In this document: positions 24,785 to 32,621 of the stretch, piece by piece | How the letters are laid out: each line of letters begins with the position of its first letter | Position numbering within the stretch: the first letter of the stretch is position 1 | Assembly (NCBI GenBank): GCA_964576925.1 | Contig: CAZNWJ010000001.1 | Span: 1-64,000 of the forward strand | Direction: 5' to 3' | DNA length: 64,000 bases | Source: JADJGC01 sp964576925 | GTDB lineage: Bacteria > Zixibacteria > MSB-5A5 > CAIYYT01 | The notes under the pieces: model-generated | What the model was told of the DNA's origin: nothing | Database searches by the model: none | Seen by the model: the letters and a program-made list of their open reading frames with translations, nothing else | Made by a program: the position numbers and the translations under genes

Positions 24785-25813
24785 GTGCCAAGACGATTGA
24801 AGCATCTGACATTCGGAGTTATCGCGATCCTCGTGCTACTAGCGAGTCTCGAAAGCGGGGTGCGTCTTCTCGGATTCAAGGCACGCGTTGATAATCCGTT
24901 TTTCATGCTGGTCCGGGTGTTCGAGTACCCGGATTTTTTTGAAAAGGATGAGCAACTCTTCTGGAGACTCCGGGCGAATATCTCTGAAGATGAGGAATTC
25001 CTGGTGCCGGGATGGTATCGCACGAATTCTCTCGGCTTTCGCGGTGAGGATTTAGCGCCAGCGACGGCTTCGACGTACACGATCGCCTGTTTTGGCAACT
25101 CTTGCACATTTGGATGGCGACTGGCCGAGGCACAGACTTACCCCGGGCAATTGCAGCAAAGACTCGCGCCACTGAGTCGGGCACAATTTCGCGTAGCTAA
25201 CTGCGGCGTACCCGGTTACTCATCGTTCCAGGGACAACGCCTGATTGAGGAAGTAATGGCGCTTCTGAGGCCGCGAGCGATTACCATTTGCTATGGCTGG
25301 AACGATCACTGGGCGGCCGCCTTCGATCTTGAGGATAAAGAACAGAAGACCGCGCCGCAGTTTATTCTCAATATCCAGAATCTCCTGGCGAAAAGCCATC
25401 TTTACCGCGCAATCAAGTACGCCTTGTTGTCGCGCAGCGAGAAGTCGCGGGAATACACGTATGATCGGCAATCACCGAAGTACCGCGTATCACTGCCTGA
25501 TTACGAGGCTAATCTCCGCTCCATCATTGAAGAGTGCCGGGCGCAGTCGATTGTGCCGATCCTGCTCACCGCCCCGATGGGTGATGCTGACCCGGGAGTT
25601 ATCAACGCGGTGGAGGAATATCATGCGCGGTACAATGCCGTCGTCCGAGCGATCGCGGCCGAATCGGAAGTGCACCTGGTTGATGCTGCGAGACTTCTCG
25701 AGGGGAAGCCGGAGTGCTTTGATGATCCCAGAGCCGATTTCATCCATTACAACGCTCGTGGCGCCGCGTTGATTGCCGATTCTGTGGCGGCTGTGATCGC
25801 GACGATTCCCTAA
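24785..25813 (+). CDS. membrane-anchored SGNH/GDSL-like hydrolase
   Basis: From GTG 24785 (GGCGGAGG five bases upstream) the protein is 342 residues with an N-terminal membrane anchor (LTFGVIAILVLLASLESGVR). The SGNH blocks are present in altered form: the nucleophile serine in GNSCTFG (GDS replaced by GNS), the glycine block NCGVPGYSS, the asparagine in CYGWNDHW, and the terminal Asp/His pair in RADFIHYNARG. The catalytic domain faces the periplasm. Likely roles are removal or transfer of acyl groups on envelope glycans, as in related polysaccharide O-acetyl enzymes; this is inferred from fold and neighbours. Last gene of the operon starting at 23665. Confidence 0.85.
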   Translation: MPRRLKHLTFGVIAILVLLASLESGVRLLGFKARVDNPFFMLVRVFEYPDFFEKDEQLFWRLRANISEDEEFLVPGWYRTNSLGFRGEDLAPATASTYTIACFGNSCTFGWRLAEAQTYPGQLQQRLAPLSRAQFRVANCGVPGYSSFQGQRLIEEVMALLRPRAITICYGWNDHWAAAFDLEDKEQKTAPQFILNIQNLLAKSHLYRAIKYALLSRSEKSREYTYDRQSPKYRVSLPDYEANLRSIIEECRAQSIVPILLTAPMGDADPGVINAVEEYHARYNAVVRAIAAESEVHLVDAARLLEGKPECFDDPRADFIHYNARGAALIADSVAAVIATIP

Positions 25814-25920
25814 TCCTTACTGCCGCGAGATAACTTCCCCTGCAACTTCTCAGGCGTGCGGACGTACCCAATTGATGTAGCTCAAGAATATCTGTTATCT
25901 ACGATATATAAGGACCAGCG

Positions 25921-27009
25921 ATGAAAAAGATCATTTTCGGAGTTATAGGTATCGCCGTCATCGCGACGGTAATCCTGCTCTTCTTCAATCGGGGGGATTC
26001 TTCGAACAACGGACAGAAGCAAGGCACCAAGGTGGAAAAGGGTGAGATTGTCGAAAAGGCCATGGCGATCGGTACGATCCAGCCCTACAAAGAGGTAGCG
26101 GTGAAGTCCAAGATCTCGGGCATCGTCAAGAGGCTTTACGCTGACGTCGGCGACCAAGTCAAGGAGGGTGACCTGTTGCTTGAAATCTCGCCGCAACCGA
26201 CGCCGCTTGAGTACACGGAGGCGCAGCGCGAAATTGACCGGGCAACGCTGCAGTATGACAATGCCAAGCTTTCGTTTGACCGTTCGACCGAGTTGTTCGA
26301 CAAGAAATTGATCTCGAAACAAGAGTACGATGATCGCAAGGTGGCGTACGAGCAGGCGCAATTGCAGTTGAATCTCGCCAATGAGCGGATGCAGCTGCTT
26401 GAGAAGGGCGCGATCAAGACCAAGAATGTCAACGTCGAAAGCACGATCCGTTCTCCCATCACGGGTTCCGTGCTTTCGAAAAACGTCAACGAGGGTGATC
26501 CGGTGGTGCCGCTTACCTCCTATCAAGATGGTACCGCACTCATCACCCTCGCTGATATGAAAGACCTGATCTTTCGCGGAACGGTGGATGAAATCGATGT
26601 CGGCAAGTTGACCGAAGGAATGACGGTCACGTTGAAGGTCGGCGCGCTGCCGAAGGACACCGTGACGGGCGTTCTCCACAAGATCTCGCCGAAGGCGCGC
26701 AAGGAGCAGTCAGCAACAGTGTTTGACGTCGAAGTGCGCTTCGCGGAAGCCGACATTTCGAAATTGCGCGCCGGGTATTCGGCAAATGCGGAGATCATCA
26801 TCAAGCAAGCCAAAGATATTCTCGTGATTCCGGAACGGCTGGTCGATTTCCGCGGTGACTCGGCTTTCGTACAGGTGCTCGATTCGCTTGGCGGAAAGAA
26901 GGAACAGGTGATCGAACCCGGACTTTCAGACGGCATTACGCTTGAAGTTGTATCGGGACTAACCGAAGGCCAGATGGTAGCTGAGAAAGAGGCGCCCAAG
27001 ACGGACTAA
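25921..27009 (+). CDS. MacA/HlyD-type efflux adaptor protein
   Basis: The 362-residue periplasmic adaptor is anchored by one N-terminal helix (IIFGVIGIAVIATVILLFF). A biotinyl-lipoyl half (VKSKISGIVKRLYADVGDQV), an alpha-helical hairpin (about 100-165, SKQEYDDRKVAYEQAQLQLN), the second lipoyl half (STIRSPITGSVLSKNVNEGD), then a beta-barrel and membrane-proximal domain follow. In MacAB-TolC systems this subunit bridges the inner-membrane permease and an outer-membrane channel. AAGGACCAGCG precedes the ATG. It leads the operon 25921-30284 with two permeases and one ATPase; the outer-membrane component is not in the window. Confidence 0.94.
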   Translation: MKKIIFGVIGIAVIATVILLFFNRGDSSNNGQKQGTKVEKGEIVEKAMAIGTIQPYKEVAVKSKISGIVKRLYADVGDQVKEGDLLLEISPQPTPLEYTEAQREIDRATLQYDNAKLSFDRSTELFDKKLISKQEYDDRKVAYEQAQLQLNLANERMQLLEKGAIKTKNVNVESTIRSPITGSVLSKNVNEGDPVVPLTSYQDGTALITLADMKDLIFRGTVDEIDVGKLTEGMTVTLKVGALPKDTVTGVLHKISPKARKEQSATVFDVEVRFAEADISKLRAGYSANAEIIIKQAKDILVIPERLVDFRGDSAFVQVLDSLGGKKEQVIEPGLSDGITLEVVSGLTEGQMVAEKEAPKTD

Positions 27010-27048
27010 TCGCCGCGCACCGGGAAATGATGAGAGTGAATCCGTAGC

Positions 27049-28290
27049 ATGCGACTGACATCATTCAGACTATATCTCAAGCAGTTCCTACATGACTTGC
27101 GGGCGCAGAAGCTGCGAACGTTTCTGACGTTGCTCGGCCTGGCATGGGGGACGGTGACCGTGATTTGCCTGCTCGCATTTGGCTACGGACTTCAACGTCA
27201 CCAGGTCGAGGCGATGAAAGGACTGGGCGATGACATCGTTATCATGTGGGCAAGCAATACGAGCAAGCCATATGCGGGCTATCCGAAGGGACGCTGGTTC
27301 GGTTTCGTTCCCGCCGACATCGACATGATGAGGCGGAACATCCCCGAGTTGGGGGGTGTTTCGGGTGAATTCATGCGCGGCAACATCATGATTAAGAACG
27401 GCCGCAGGTCGAAACTGGTACAGGCTTCTGGCGTCGAGCCGGAGTTTGCCGCGATGCGCACAATCATCCCTGAGGAGGGCGGGCGCTTTATCAATGAAAT
27501 CGACATGGCCGAGAAACGCCGAGTCTTGTTTATCGGCAATGCACTTCGCGACGAGATCTTCGGTGAGAACATCGATCCAGTCGGACAAGCGGTTTATGTC
27601 GACGGCGTCCCGTATACCGTGATCGGCGTGATGCAGAAGAAGAAACAGGATTCTTCATACTCGGGGCGCGACCAGGACAAGGCGATTATTCCGGCGACGA
27701 CGTTCCAAGCGACGTACGGCGACCGTTACCTTGACAATATCGTCTTCAAAGCAGCGCGTCTGGATCAACACACACGGTGCGTCGATCGGGTTTATGAGGT
27801 CTTTGCCAAGCGTTACAAATTTGATCCCACCGATCGCGAGGCGCTGGCGATGTGGGACACTGTGGAGGGGAACGACTTTCTAATCTTCTTCGTAGCGATG
27901 CGCATGTTTGTGGGATTTGTCGGATTTATGACCCTGCTTGTGGGCGGAATCGGACTGGCGAACATCATGTATGTCGTGGTCGAAGAGCGGACGAAGGAGA
28001 TTGGGATCAAGATGGCGTTGGGCGCCAAGAAGGGTTTTGTACTCCTTGGTTTCATCGTCGAGACACTTATTTTGACGGCCATCGGGGGTGGTGTCGGGTA
28101 TGGAATTGCGCAGTTGATTATCAGCGCAGCGCCACACATGGGGATTGAAGACTATGTTGGCATTCCCTCGCTGTCGCTGCAGGACAAGCTTGCGGTGATC
28201 GGTATCCTGGGTTTCATCGGTCTGCTGGCAAGTTTCTTCCCGGCGCGACGCGCGTCAAACATGAACCCTGTACAGGCGCTGAAGCTGTAG
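27049..28290 (+). CDS. MacB-like ABC transporter permease (first)
   Basis: A 413-residue permease with MacB topology: one N-terminal helix (LRTFLTLLGLAWGTVTVICLLAF), a large periplasmic MacB-PCD domain (about 45-280) and three C-terminal helices (about 285-410). It ends with the FtsX motif FFPARRASNMNPVQALKL. The ATP-binding domain is not fused but encoded separately at 29559. Paired with the next permease it would form a heterodimer. The gap to the adaptor gene is 39 bases and to the second permease 1 base. The likely function is mechanotransmission-driven export of a lipoprotein, peptide or small molecule. Confidence 0.94.
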   Translation: MRLTSFRLYLKQFLHDLRAQKLRTFLTLLGLAWGTVTVICLLAFGYGLQRHQVEAMKGLGDDIVIMWASNTSKPYAGYPKGRWFGFVPADIDMMRRNIPELGGVSGEFMRGNIMIKNGRRSKLVQASGVEPEFAAMRTIIPEEGGRFINEIDMAEKRRVLFIGNALRDEIFGENIDPVGQAVYVDGVPYTVIGVMQKKKQDSSYSGRDQDKAIIPATTFQATYGDRYLDNIVFKAARLDQHTRCVDRVYEVFAKRYKFDPTDREALAMWDTVEGNDFLIFFVAMRMFVGFVGFMTLLVGGIGLANIMYVVVEERTKEIGIKMALGAKKGFVLLGFIVETLILTAIGGGVGYGIAQLIISAAPHMGIEDYVGIPSLSLQDKLAVIGILGFIGLLASFFPARRASNMNPVQALKL

Positions 28291-28291
28291 T

Positions 28292-29542
28292 ATGTCACGG
28301 TCATTGTTGTTTGTGCGCCTCTTCTGGCGCGACCTCAGAGCGAATAAGAAGCGGATGACGCTGACGCTGATTGCGGTGCTTTGGGGGACTCTTTCGATCG
28401 TGCTTCTTCTCGCGTTTGCCAACGGGCTGAAGTCGAAACTACTGAGCAACCAGAAAGGGATGGGAGAAGGGATCGTCATTATCTGGGGGGGCCAAACGAC
28501 GATTCCCTACGAAGGCCTGGGCAAGGGCAGGCGCATACGGTTTTATCCCGAAGACCTGGAAGAGATACAGAAACAGATTCCCGAAGTTGAGAAGGTTGGC
28601 GCTGATTACTTCAATTGGGGGACTTCGATCAGCTACGGCAAGAAGACGGTCTCCAATCGGACAAATGGATTGTTTCCGTCGTTTGAAGTCATGCGCGCCC
28701 ACTACCCCGAGCCAGGTGGGAGGTTCATCAACGAGCTGGATATGAAGAAGCGGCGGCGTGTGGCGTTTCTGGGCGACCGGTTGAAAGAGAACCTCTTTGG
28801 GCCAGAGGATGCGGTCGGAAAGGTGATCACCATCGACAACATACCGTTTACGGTCGTTGGTGTGCAGGTGAAGAAACAGCAGATGGGCTCCTACAGCGGG
28901 CCGGACAACGATAAGGTTTCAATCCCGGCCACGACGTACTCGGCTATCTGGGGGCAAATCCGGTACAATAACATCGTTGTCAAGCCGCAGGATCCGAACC
29001 AGGTCGAGTTTGTTAAGCGGCGGTTGTATGAGGTCATCGGCAAGCGACAGAAATTTGACCCGAATGACAAGAGCGCGCTCTCGATTTGGGATGTCATCGA
29101 GACGCAGCGCGTCATGGAGAAAATGATGCTGGGGCTGGAGATATTCTTCGGCGTAATGGGGTTCTTCTCGCTGTCGATTGCCGGGCTGGGCGTAGCGAAT
29201 ATTATGTATGCCGCGATCAAAGAGCGCACGGTTGAGATCGGAGTGAAAATGGCCCTGGGAGCGAAGCGGCGACAGATCATGGGGCAGTTCATCCTGGAAG
29301 CGCTTCTTATCTGCGGCATCGGTGGATTACTGGGCCTGTTGGTCGCGCAGGGATTCTGCTCGGCTTTCGCGAACATCGATTTGAACAACGAGGCGCTGAG
29401 TTGGCTGGGCAAGCCGACTATATCTACGACGATCGGCTTTATCACGGTGGCGATTCTGGCTTTCATCGGGCTGATTTCGGGATTTTTCCCGGCGCGCCGG
29501 GCGGCCTCGGTCAATCCGGTGGAATCGCTGCGTTACGAATAA
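28292..29542 (+). CDS. MacB-like ABC transporter permease (second)
   Basis: The 416-residue paralogue of the preceding permease shares the same topology (N-terminal helix LIAVLWGTLSIVLLLAFANG, periplasmic domain, three C-terminal helices, ending FFPARRAASVNPVESLRYE). Only one base separates its ATG from the upstream TAG, so translation is probably coupled. The two permeases share the RFINELDM and QMGSYSGPDNDK-type segments, so they arose by duplication. A heteromeric pair is the simplest reading; the partner ATPase follows 16 bases downstream. Confidence 0.94.
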   Translation: MSRSLLFVRLFWRDLRANKKRMTLTLIAVLWGTLSIVLLLAFANGLKSKLLSNQKGMGEGIVIIWGGQTTIPYEGLGKGRRIRFYPEDLEEIQKQIPEVEKVGADYFNWGTSISYGKKTVSNRTNGLFPSFEVMRAHYPEPGGRFINELDMKKRRRVAFLGDRLKENLFGPEDAVGKVITIDNIPFTVVGVQVKKQQMGSYSGPDNDKVSIPATTYSAIWGQIRYNNIVVKPQDPNQVEFVKRRLYEVIGKRQKFDPNDKSALSIWDVIETQRVMEKMMLGLEIFFGVMGFFSLSIAGLGVANIMYAAIKERTVEIGVKMALGAKRRQIMGQFILEALLICGIGGLLGLLVAQGFCSAFANIDLNNEALSWLGKPTISTTIGFITVAILAFIGLISGFFPARRAASVNPVESLRYE

Positions 29543-29558
29543 TTCGAGGTGTGAATAG

Positions 29559-30284
29559 ATGATTAAGATGCAAGGAATCCGCAAGCTCTACAACACCGGC
29601 AAGGTGGCGGTAGAAGCGCTGAAAGGGCTGAACCTGGAGTTGGGCGCCAGCGAGTTCGTCAGCGTCGTGGGGCCTTCCGGTTCAGGGAAATCGACGTTGA
29701 TGAACATCGTCGGTTGTCTGGACACACCCTCCGAGGGAGAGTTTTATCTCGATGGCGAGCGGGTGGATCAATTGAGCCCGAACCAGTTAGCCGAGATCCG
29801 AAACCGCAAAGTCGGATTTGTTTTCCAGAATTTCAACCTTCTTCCCTATGCAACGGCCTTTGAGAATGTCGAACTGCCTATGATTTTCGCCGGACTTCCG
29901 ACGCGGCAGCGACGCGAGCGCGCGACCAAGTTATTGGAACGCGTCGGGCTCGGCCATCGGCTGGATCACAAGCCGACGGAGTTATCCGGGGGCGAAATGC
30001 AGCGCGTAGCGATCGCGCGATCGCTGGCCAACAATCCCAAATTGATTCTCGCCGACGAACCAACCGGGAATCTCGACAGCAAGTCGGGTGGCGAGATCAT
30101 GAAGTTGTTCGAAGAGCTGTGGCAATCGGGAACGACGATCTTAATGATTACGCATGATCCGAATGTCGCCAAGAGAACGAAGCGGACGATCATGATCAAG
30201 GACGGGCTGATTGTGTCATCGCTGAATGGGAATGGAAATGGGGCGGCAGCGCGCGAGGAGATGTCAGGATCACAGGGATCCTGA
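29559..30284 (+). CDS. ABC transporter ATP-binding protein of the LolD/MacB type
   Basis: A 241-residue ATPase with Walker A GPSGSGKSTLMN (about 42), Q-loop VFQNFNLLPYATAFENV, signature LSGGEMQRVAIARSL and Walker B LILADEPTGNLD, followed by the H-loop ITHD. The GNLDSKSG sequence is typical of the LolD/MacB/FtsE group. The final 20 residues (SSLNGNGNGAAAREEMS) are a low-complexity tail. It energises the two upstream permeases. GAGG lies eight bases before the ATG. The intergenic element at 30301-30363 follows. Confidence 0.96.
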   Translation: MIKMQGIRKLYNTGKVAVEALKGLNLELGASEFVSVVGPSGSGKSTLMNIVGCLDTPSEGEFYLDGERVDQLSPNQLAEIRNRKVGFVFQNFNLLPYATAFENVELPMIFAGLPTRQRRERATKLLERVGLGHRLDHKPTELSGGEMQRVAIARSLANNPKLILADEPTGNLDSKSGGEIMKLFEELWQSGTTILMITHDPNVAKRTKRTIMIKDGLIVSSLNGNGNGAAAREEMSGSQGS

Positions 30285-30300
30285 ACTACGGCGCAGGTTT

Positions 30301-30363
30301 GATTGCTTCGTCGCGGCAAGGTGTGTTTTCTTGCCGGAGAGCACGCTCGCTCCTCGCAATGAC
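30301..30363. repeat. short palindromic intergenic repeat (REP-like)
   Basis: GATTGCTTCGTCGC at one end and GCTCGCTCCTCGCAATGAC at the other flank a CGGCAAG/CTTGCCG hairpin (30314-30320 and 30330-30336). The flanking pattern is one I recognise from many unrelated bacterial genomes as a non-coding repetitive extragenic element. It sits 16 bases beyond the ABC ATPase stop and may also terminate its transcript. Confidence 0.65.
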
Positions 30364-30378
30364 AGCTCGTGAAATCGG

Positions 30379-31455
30379 CTAATCCACCCAGTCGGCGATG
30401 AAGACGTTGGTCTCACCTTCTTTCTGATTGTCCCGATTTGAGCAGAAAACGAACTTTTTGCCGTCGTGAGACCACATGGGGAAGCCATCAAAGGTCGGGT
30501 TAAACGTGATCTGTTCGAGCCCAGTGCCATCGACGTTGATCATAAAGATATCGAACTCGCGCGGATTGCCGCGATGGTTGCTGCAAAAGACGAGGCGCTT
30601 GCCGTCGGGATGCAGATACGGCGCGAAATTGGCTTTGCCAAGGTTGGTGATCTGGCGCTTGTTTGAGCCGTCGGCGTTCATGATCCAGATCTCCAATTCC
30701 GAGGGCCGGATCATGTCTTCTTTTAACAGCGAGACGTAGTCGGCAGAGTCTTTGGCCGTCTTGGGTCGCGAAGCACGATAGATGATCTGCTTGCTGTCAT
30801 AGGAGAAAAAGGGACCACCATCGTATCCCAAGTCGTTGGTAAGCTGGCGGACATCGGAACCGTCGGGATTCATGGTGTAGATTTCCAGATCGCCGGAGCG
30901 CAGCGACGTGAAAACGATCTTCTTGCCATCGGGAGAATAAACGGCTTCGGCGTCATAGCGCGGTGAGTTTGTGATGTTCTTCAGATCTGAGCCGTCCGGT
31001 TTGGCGGAGTAGATTTCGTAACCGGCGTAGAGGGCCCAGACGTAGCCACGGCTGAAGTCGGGCGGCGGCGGGCAGGTGCTGTCGGCGGCGTGCGTCGAAC
31101 CGTAAATGATTCTCTGGCCGTCAGGCTGAATGAAGGAGCAGGTGGTGCGCCCCTTGCCGGTCGACACCAGCCGGCGATTGCTGCCATCGGTATCCATCGT
31201 GTAGATCTGATCGCAACCATAAGGGGGGAGGTTGGACTGGAAGATCAGCTGCCCGCCATCGTAGGAGAAGTAAGCTTCGGCGTTTTCGCCGTTAAAAGTC
31301 AGTTGGCGAATGTTCTTGAGGTGCCGTTCCTGGGCGCGCCAGTTTGCCGAGTCTGCCGGCGCCGGCGCGCCCGAGTCTTGTGGTGCGGGATCGCCGAACG
31401 CTTGAGTCGTGACGAGCAACGCGACGGTCGCGAGAGTCGCTATGTACAGTTTCAT
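30379..31455 (-). CDS. exported TolB/PD40 beta-propeller protein
   Basis: From the ATG at 31455 (GGAGG five bases upstream; another ATG five codons earlier overlaps that site) the protein is 358 residues with a signal peptide (MKLYIATLATVALLVTTQAF-). The mature part consists of five or six PD40-like blades repeating AYFSYDGGQLIFQS, IYTMDTDGSNRRL, IYSAKPDGSDLKN, YSPDGKKIVFTS and PFFSYDSKQIIYRA. Such propellers follow TolB and are common in FCB genomes as periplasmic interaction platforms. No catalytic domain. Function unknown. The same propeller motif is in the protein at 18402-21521. Confidence 0.9.
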   Translation of the reverse strand: MKLYIATLATVALLVTTQAFGDPAPQDSGAPAPADSANWRAQERHLKNIRQLTFNGENAEAYFSYDGGQLIFQSNLPPYGCDQIYTMDTDGSNRRLVSTGKGRTTCSFIQPDGQRIIYGSTHAADSTCPPPPDFSRGYVWALYAGYEIYSAKPDGSDLKNITNSPRYDAEAVYSPDGKKIVFTSLRSGDLEIYTMNPDGSDVRQLTNDLGYDGGPFFSYDSKQIIYRASRPKTAKDSADYVSLLKEDMIRPSELEIWIMNADGSNKRQITNLGKANFAPYLHPDGKRLVFCSNHRGNPREFDIFMINVDGTGLEQITFNPTFDGFPMWSHDGKKFVFCSNRDNQKEGETNVFIADWVD

Positions 31456-31568
31456 GGTGCCTCCATTCATCTACAATTCGCGTCGATAATAGACGAATTC
31501 ATGCGGATGGTCAATGGCAATCAGCTGAGGCAGTCTCGCCGGGTGCGTTTTTGACATTCGGTTGACGA

Positions 31569-32567
31569 TCAGAGGTGGAATTCGAGGATATCGCCGTCGG
31601 TCAAGGGAAAATCTCGCTGCACGCGCTGGCCATCGTGTTTACCGACGCCCCAGATTTTGGCGAATTGCAGTTTCTCGGCGAAGTCTTTGTGAATCTTGTA
31701 TGCGGCAGCCTCGACGCTGGCTGGGATCGTCAGGACGACCGGATCAGAGAGGTCGGCCTCATGACCGGGTGTTTTGGTATATACCCGCAAGAGTTTCAGC
31801 GATCGAAACAGCGCCGCTTCGAGTTCCGAGATGCCGCCGCGCCTCAGCGAATCTACGGGAAAGATTGGAAAGCGCGAGCCAAATTCCTGGCGCAGGAAAC
31901 CAAGCCGGATATCGTCTTCATCGAGATCACTCTTGGCTGCCACGAGAAAGGTCCGTTTGACGACCGCATCAAGCGAGTAGTCTTCTTCATCTTCGATGTG
32001 ATCGGGCGCGACAAGTGTGATCCGATGTTCCTGCAATAACGTCAACGAGCGATTGAGATCGTCGATCAGATCGTCGGAGGAAAGATCCGCGAAGAGGAAT
32101 ACTGCGTCGGCACGGAAGAGCAGCGACGTGATCCAGCCCTCATAGCACTCGACGGCAATCGGGGGCAAGTCGATCAGCTGGAACTTGACGTTTTCCCAGA
32201 CCATCATGCCGGCCACGGGAGTGCGGGTCGTAAAGGGATAGTCGGCAATTTCGGGATGCGCGTGCGAGACAGCGGCCAGAAACTGCGACTTGCCGCTATT
32301 GGGCGGACCGATGAGGGGAATCTGGGCAGCGCCTTCGCGCGGGATATTGTCGAGTCCCTTGTGTTTGCCGCCACTGCCCTTCCCTTCCGATGACTTCTTG
32401 ACTTTGGCAATCTTGGCTTTGATTTCGGCCTGGAGCTTCTCGGTGCCCTTATGCTTGGGGATGATTTTGAGCATCTCCTGCAAGCAATTCAGGCGCTCCT
32501 GGTCGTCAGTGGCAGAGCGGAAGCGCTGTTCGGCTTCCTTGTATTGCGGTGTGAGATTTGCCGGCAT
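31569..32567 (-). CDS. Obg/DRG-related GTPase with C-terminal TGS domain
   Basis: The 332-residue protein has an N-terminal helical part, a GTPase domain with P-loop GPPNSGKSQFLAAVSHA (about 85), switch-region YPFTTRTPVAGMM and G3 DLPPI, and a C-terminal TGS domain (about 250-332, beginning RVYTKTPGHEADLSDPVVL). The architecture is that of the DRG/YchF-like GTPases, which associate with ribosomes or RNA. The usual NKxD motif appears as AAKSDLD, one residue removed from consensus. The chosen ATG at 32567 is three codons inside a TTG-started frame and has no clear binding site. It lies 54 bases downstream of the membrane protein gene on the same strand. Confidence 0.9.
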   Translation of the reverse strand: MPANLTPQYKEAEQRFRSATDDQERLNCLQEMLKIIPKHKGTEKLQAEIKAKIAKVKKSSEGKGSGGKHKGLDNIPREGAAQIPLIGPPNSGKSQFLAAVSHAHPEIADYPFTTRTPVAGMMVWENVKFQLIDLPPIAVECYEGWITSLLFRADAVFLFADLSSDDLIDDLNRSLTLLQEHRITLVAPDHIEDEEDYSLDAVVKRTFLVAAKSDLDEDDIRLGFLRQEFGSRFPIFPVDSLRRGGISELEAALFRSLKLLRVYTKTPGHEADLSDPVVLTIPASVEAAAYKIHKDFAEKLQFAKIWGVGKHDGQRVQRDFPLTDGDILEFHL

Positions 32568-32621
32568 CAGGGGCAAGATAAGCAGGCAGGAAGCTTCGTC
32601 AAGCGAATCACGACGGCTGGG

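Noticed and set aside
25882..26679. Leftward reading frame (265 codons) opposite the first HlyD adaptor
   Set aside because: The adaptor frame has anchor and lipoyl motifs; the opposite strand has only compositional openness.
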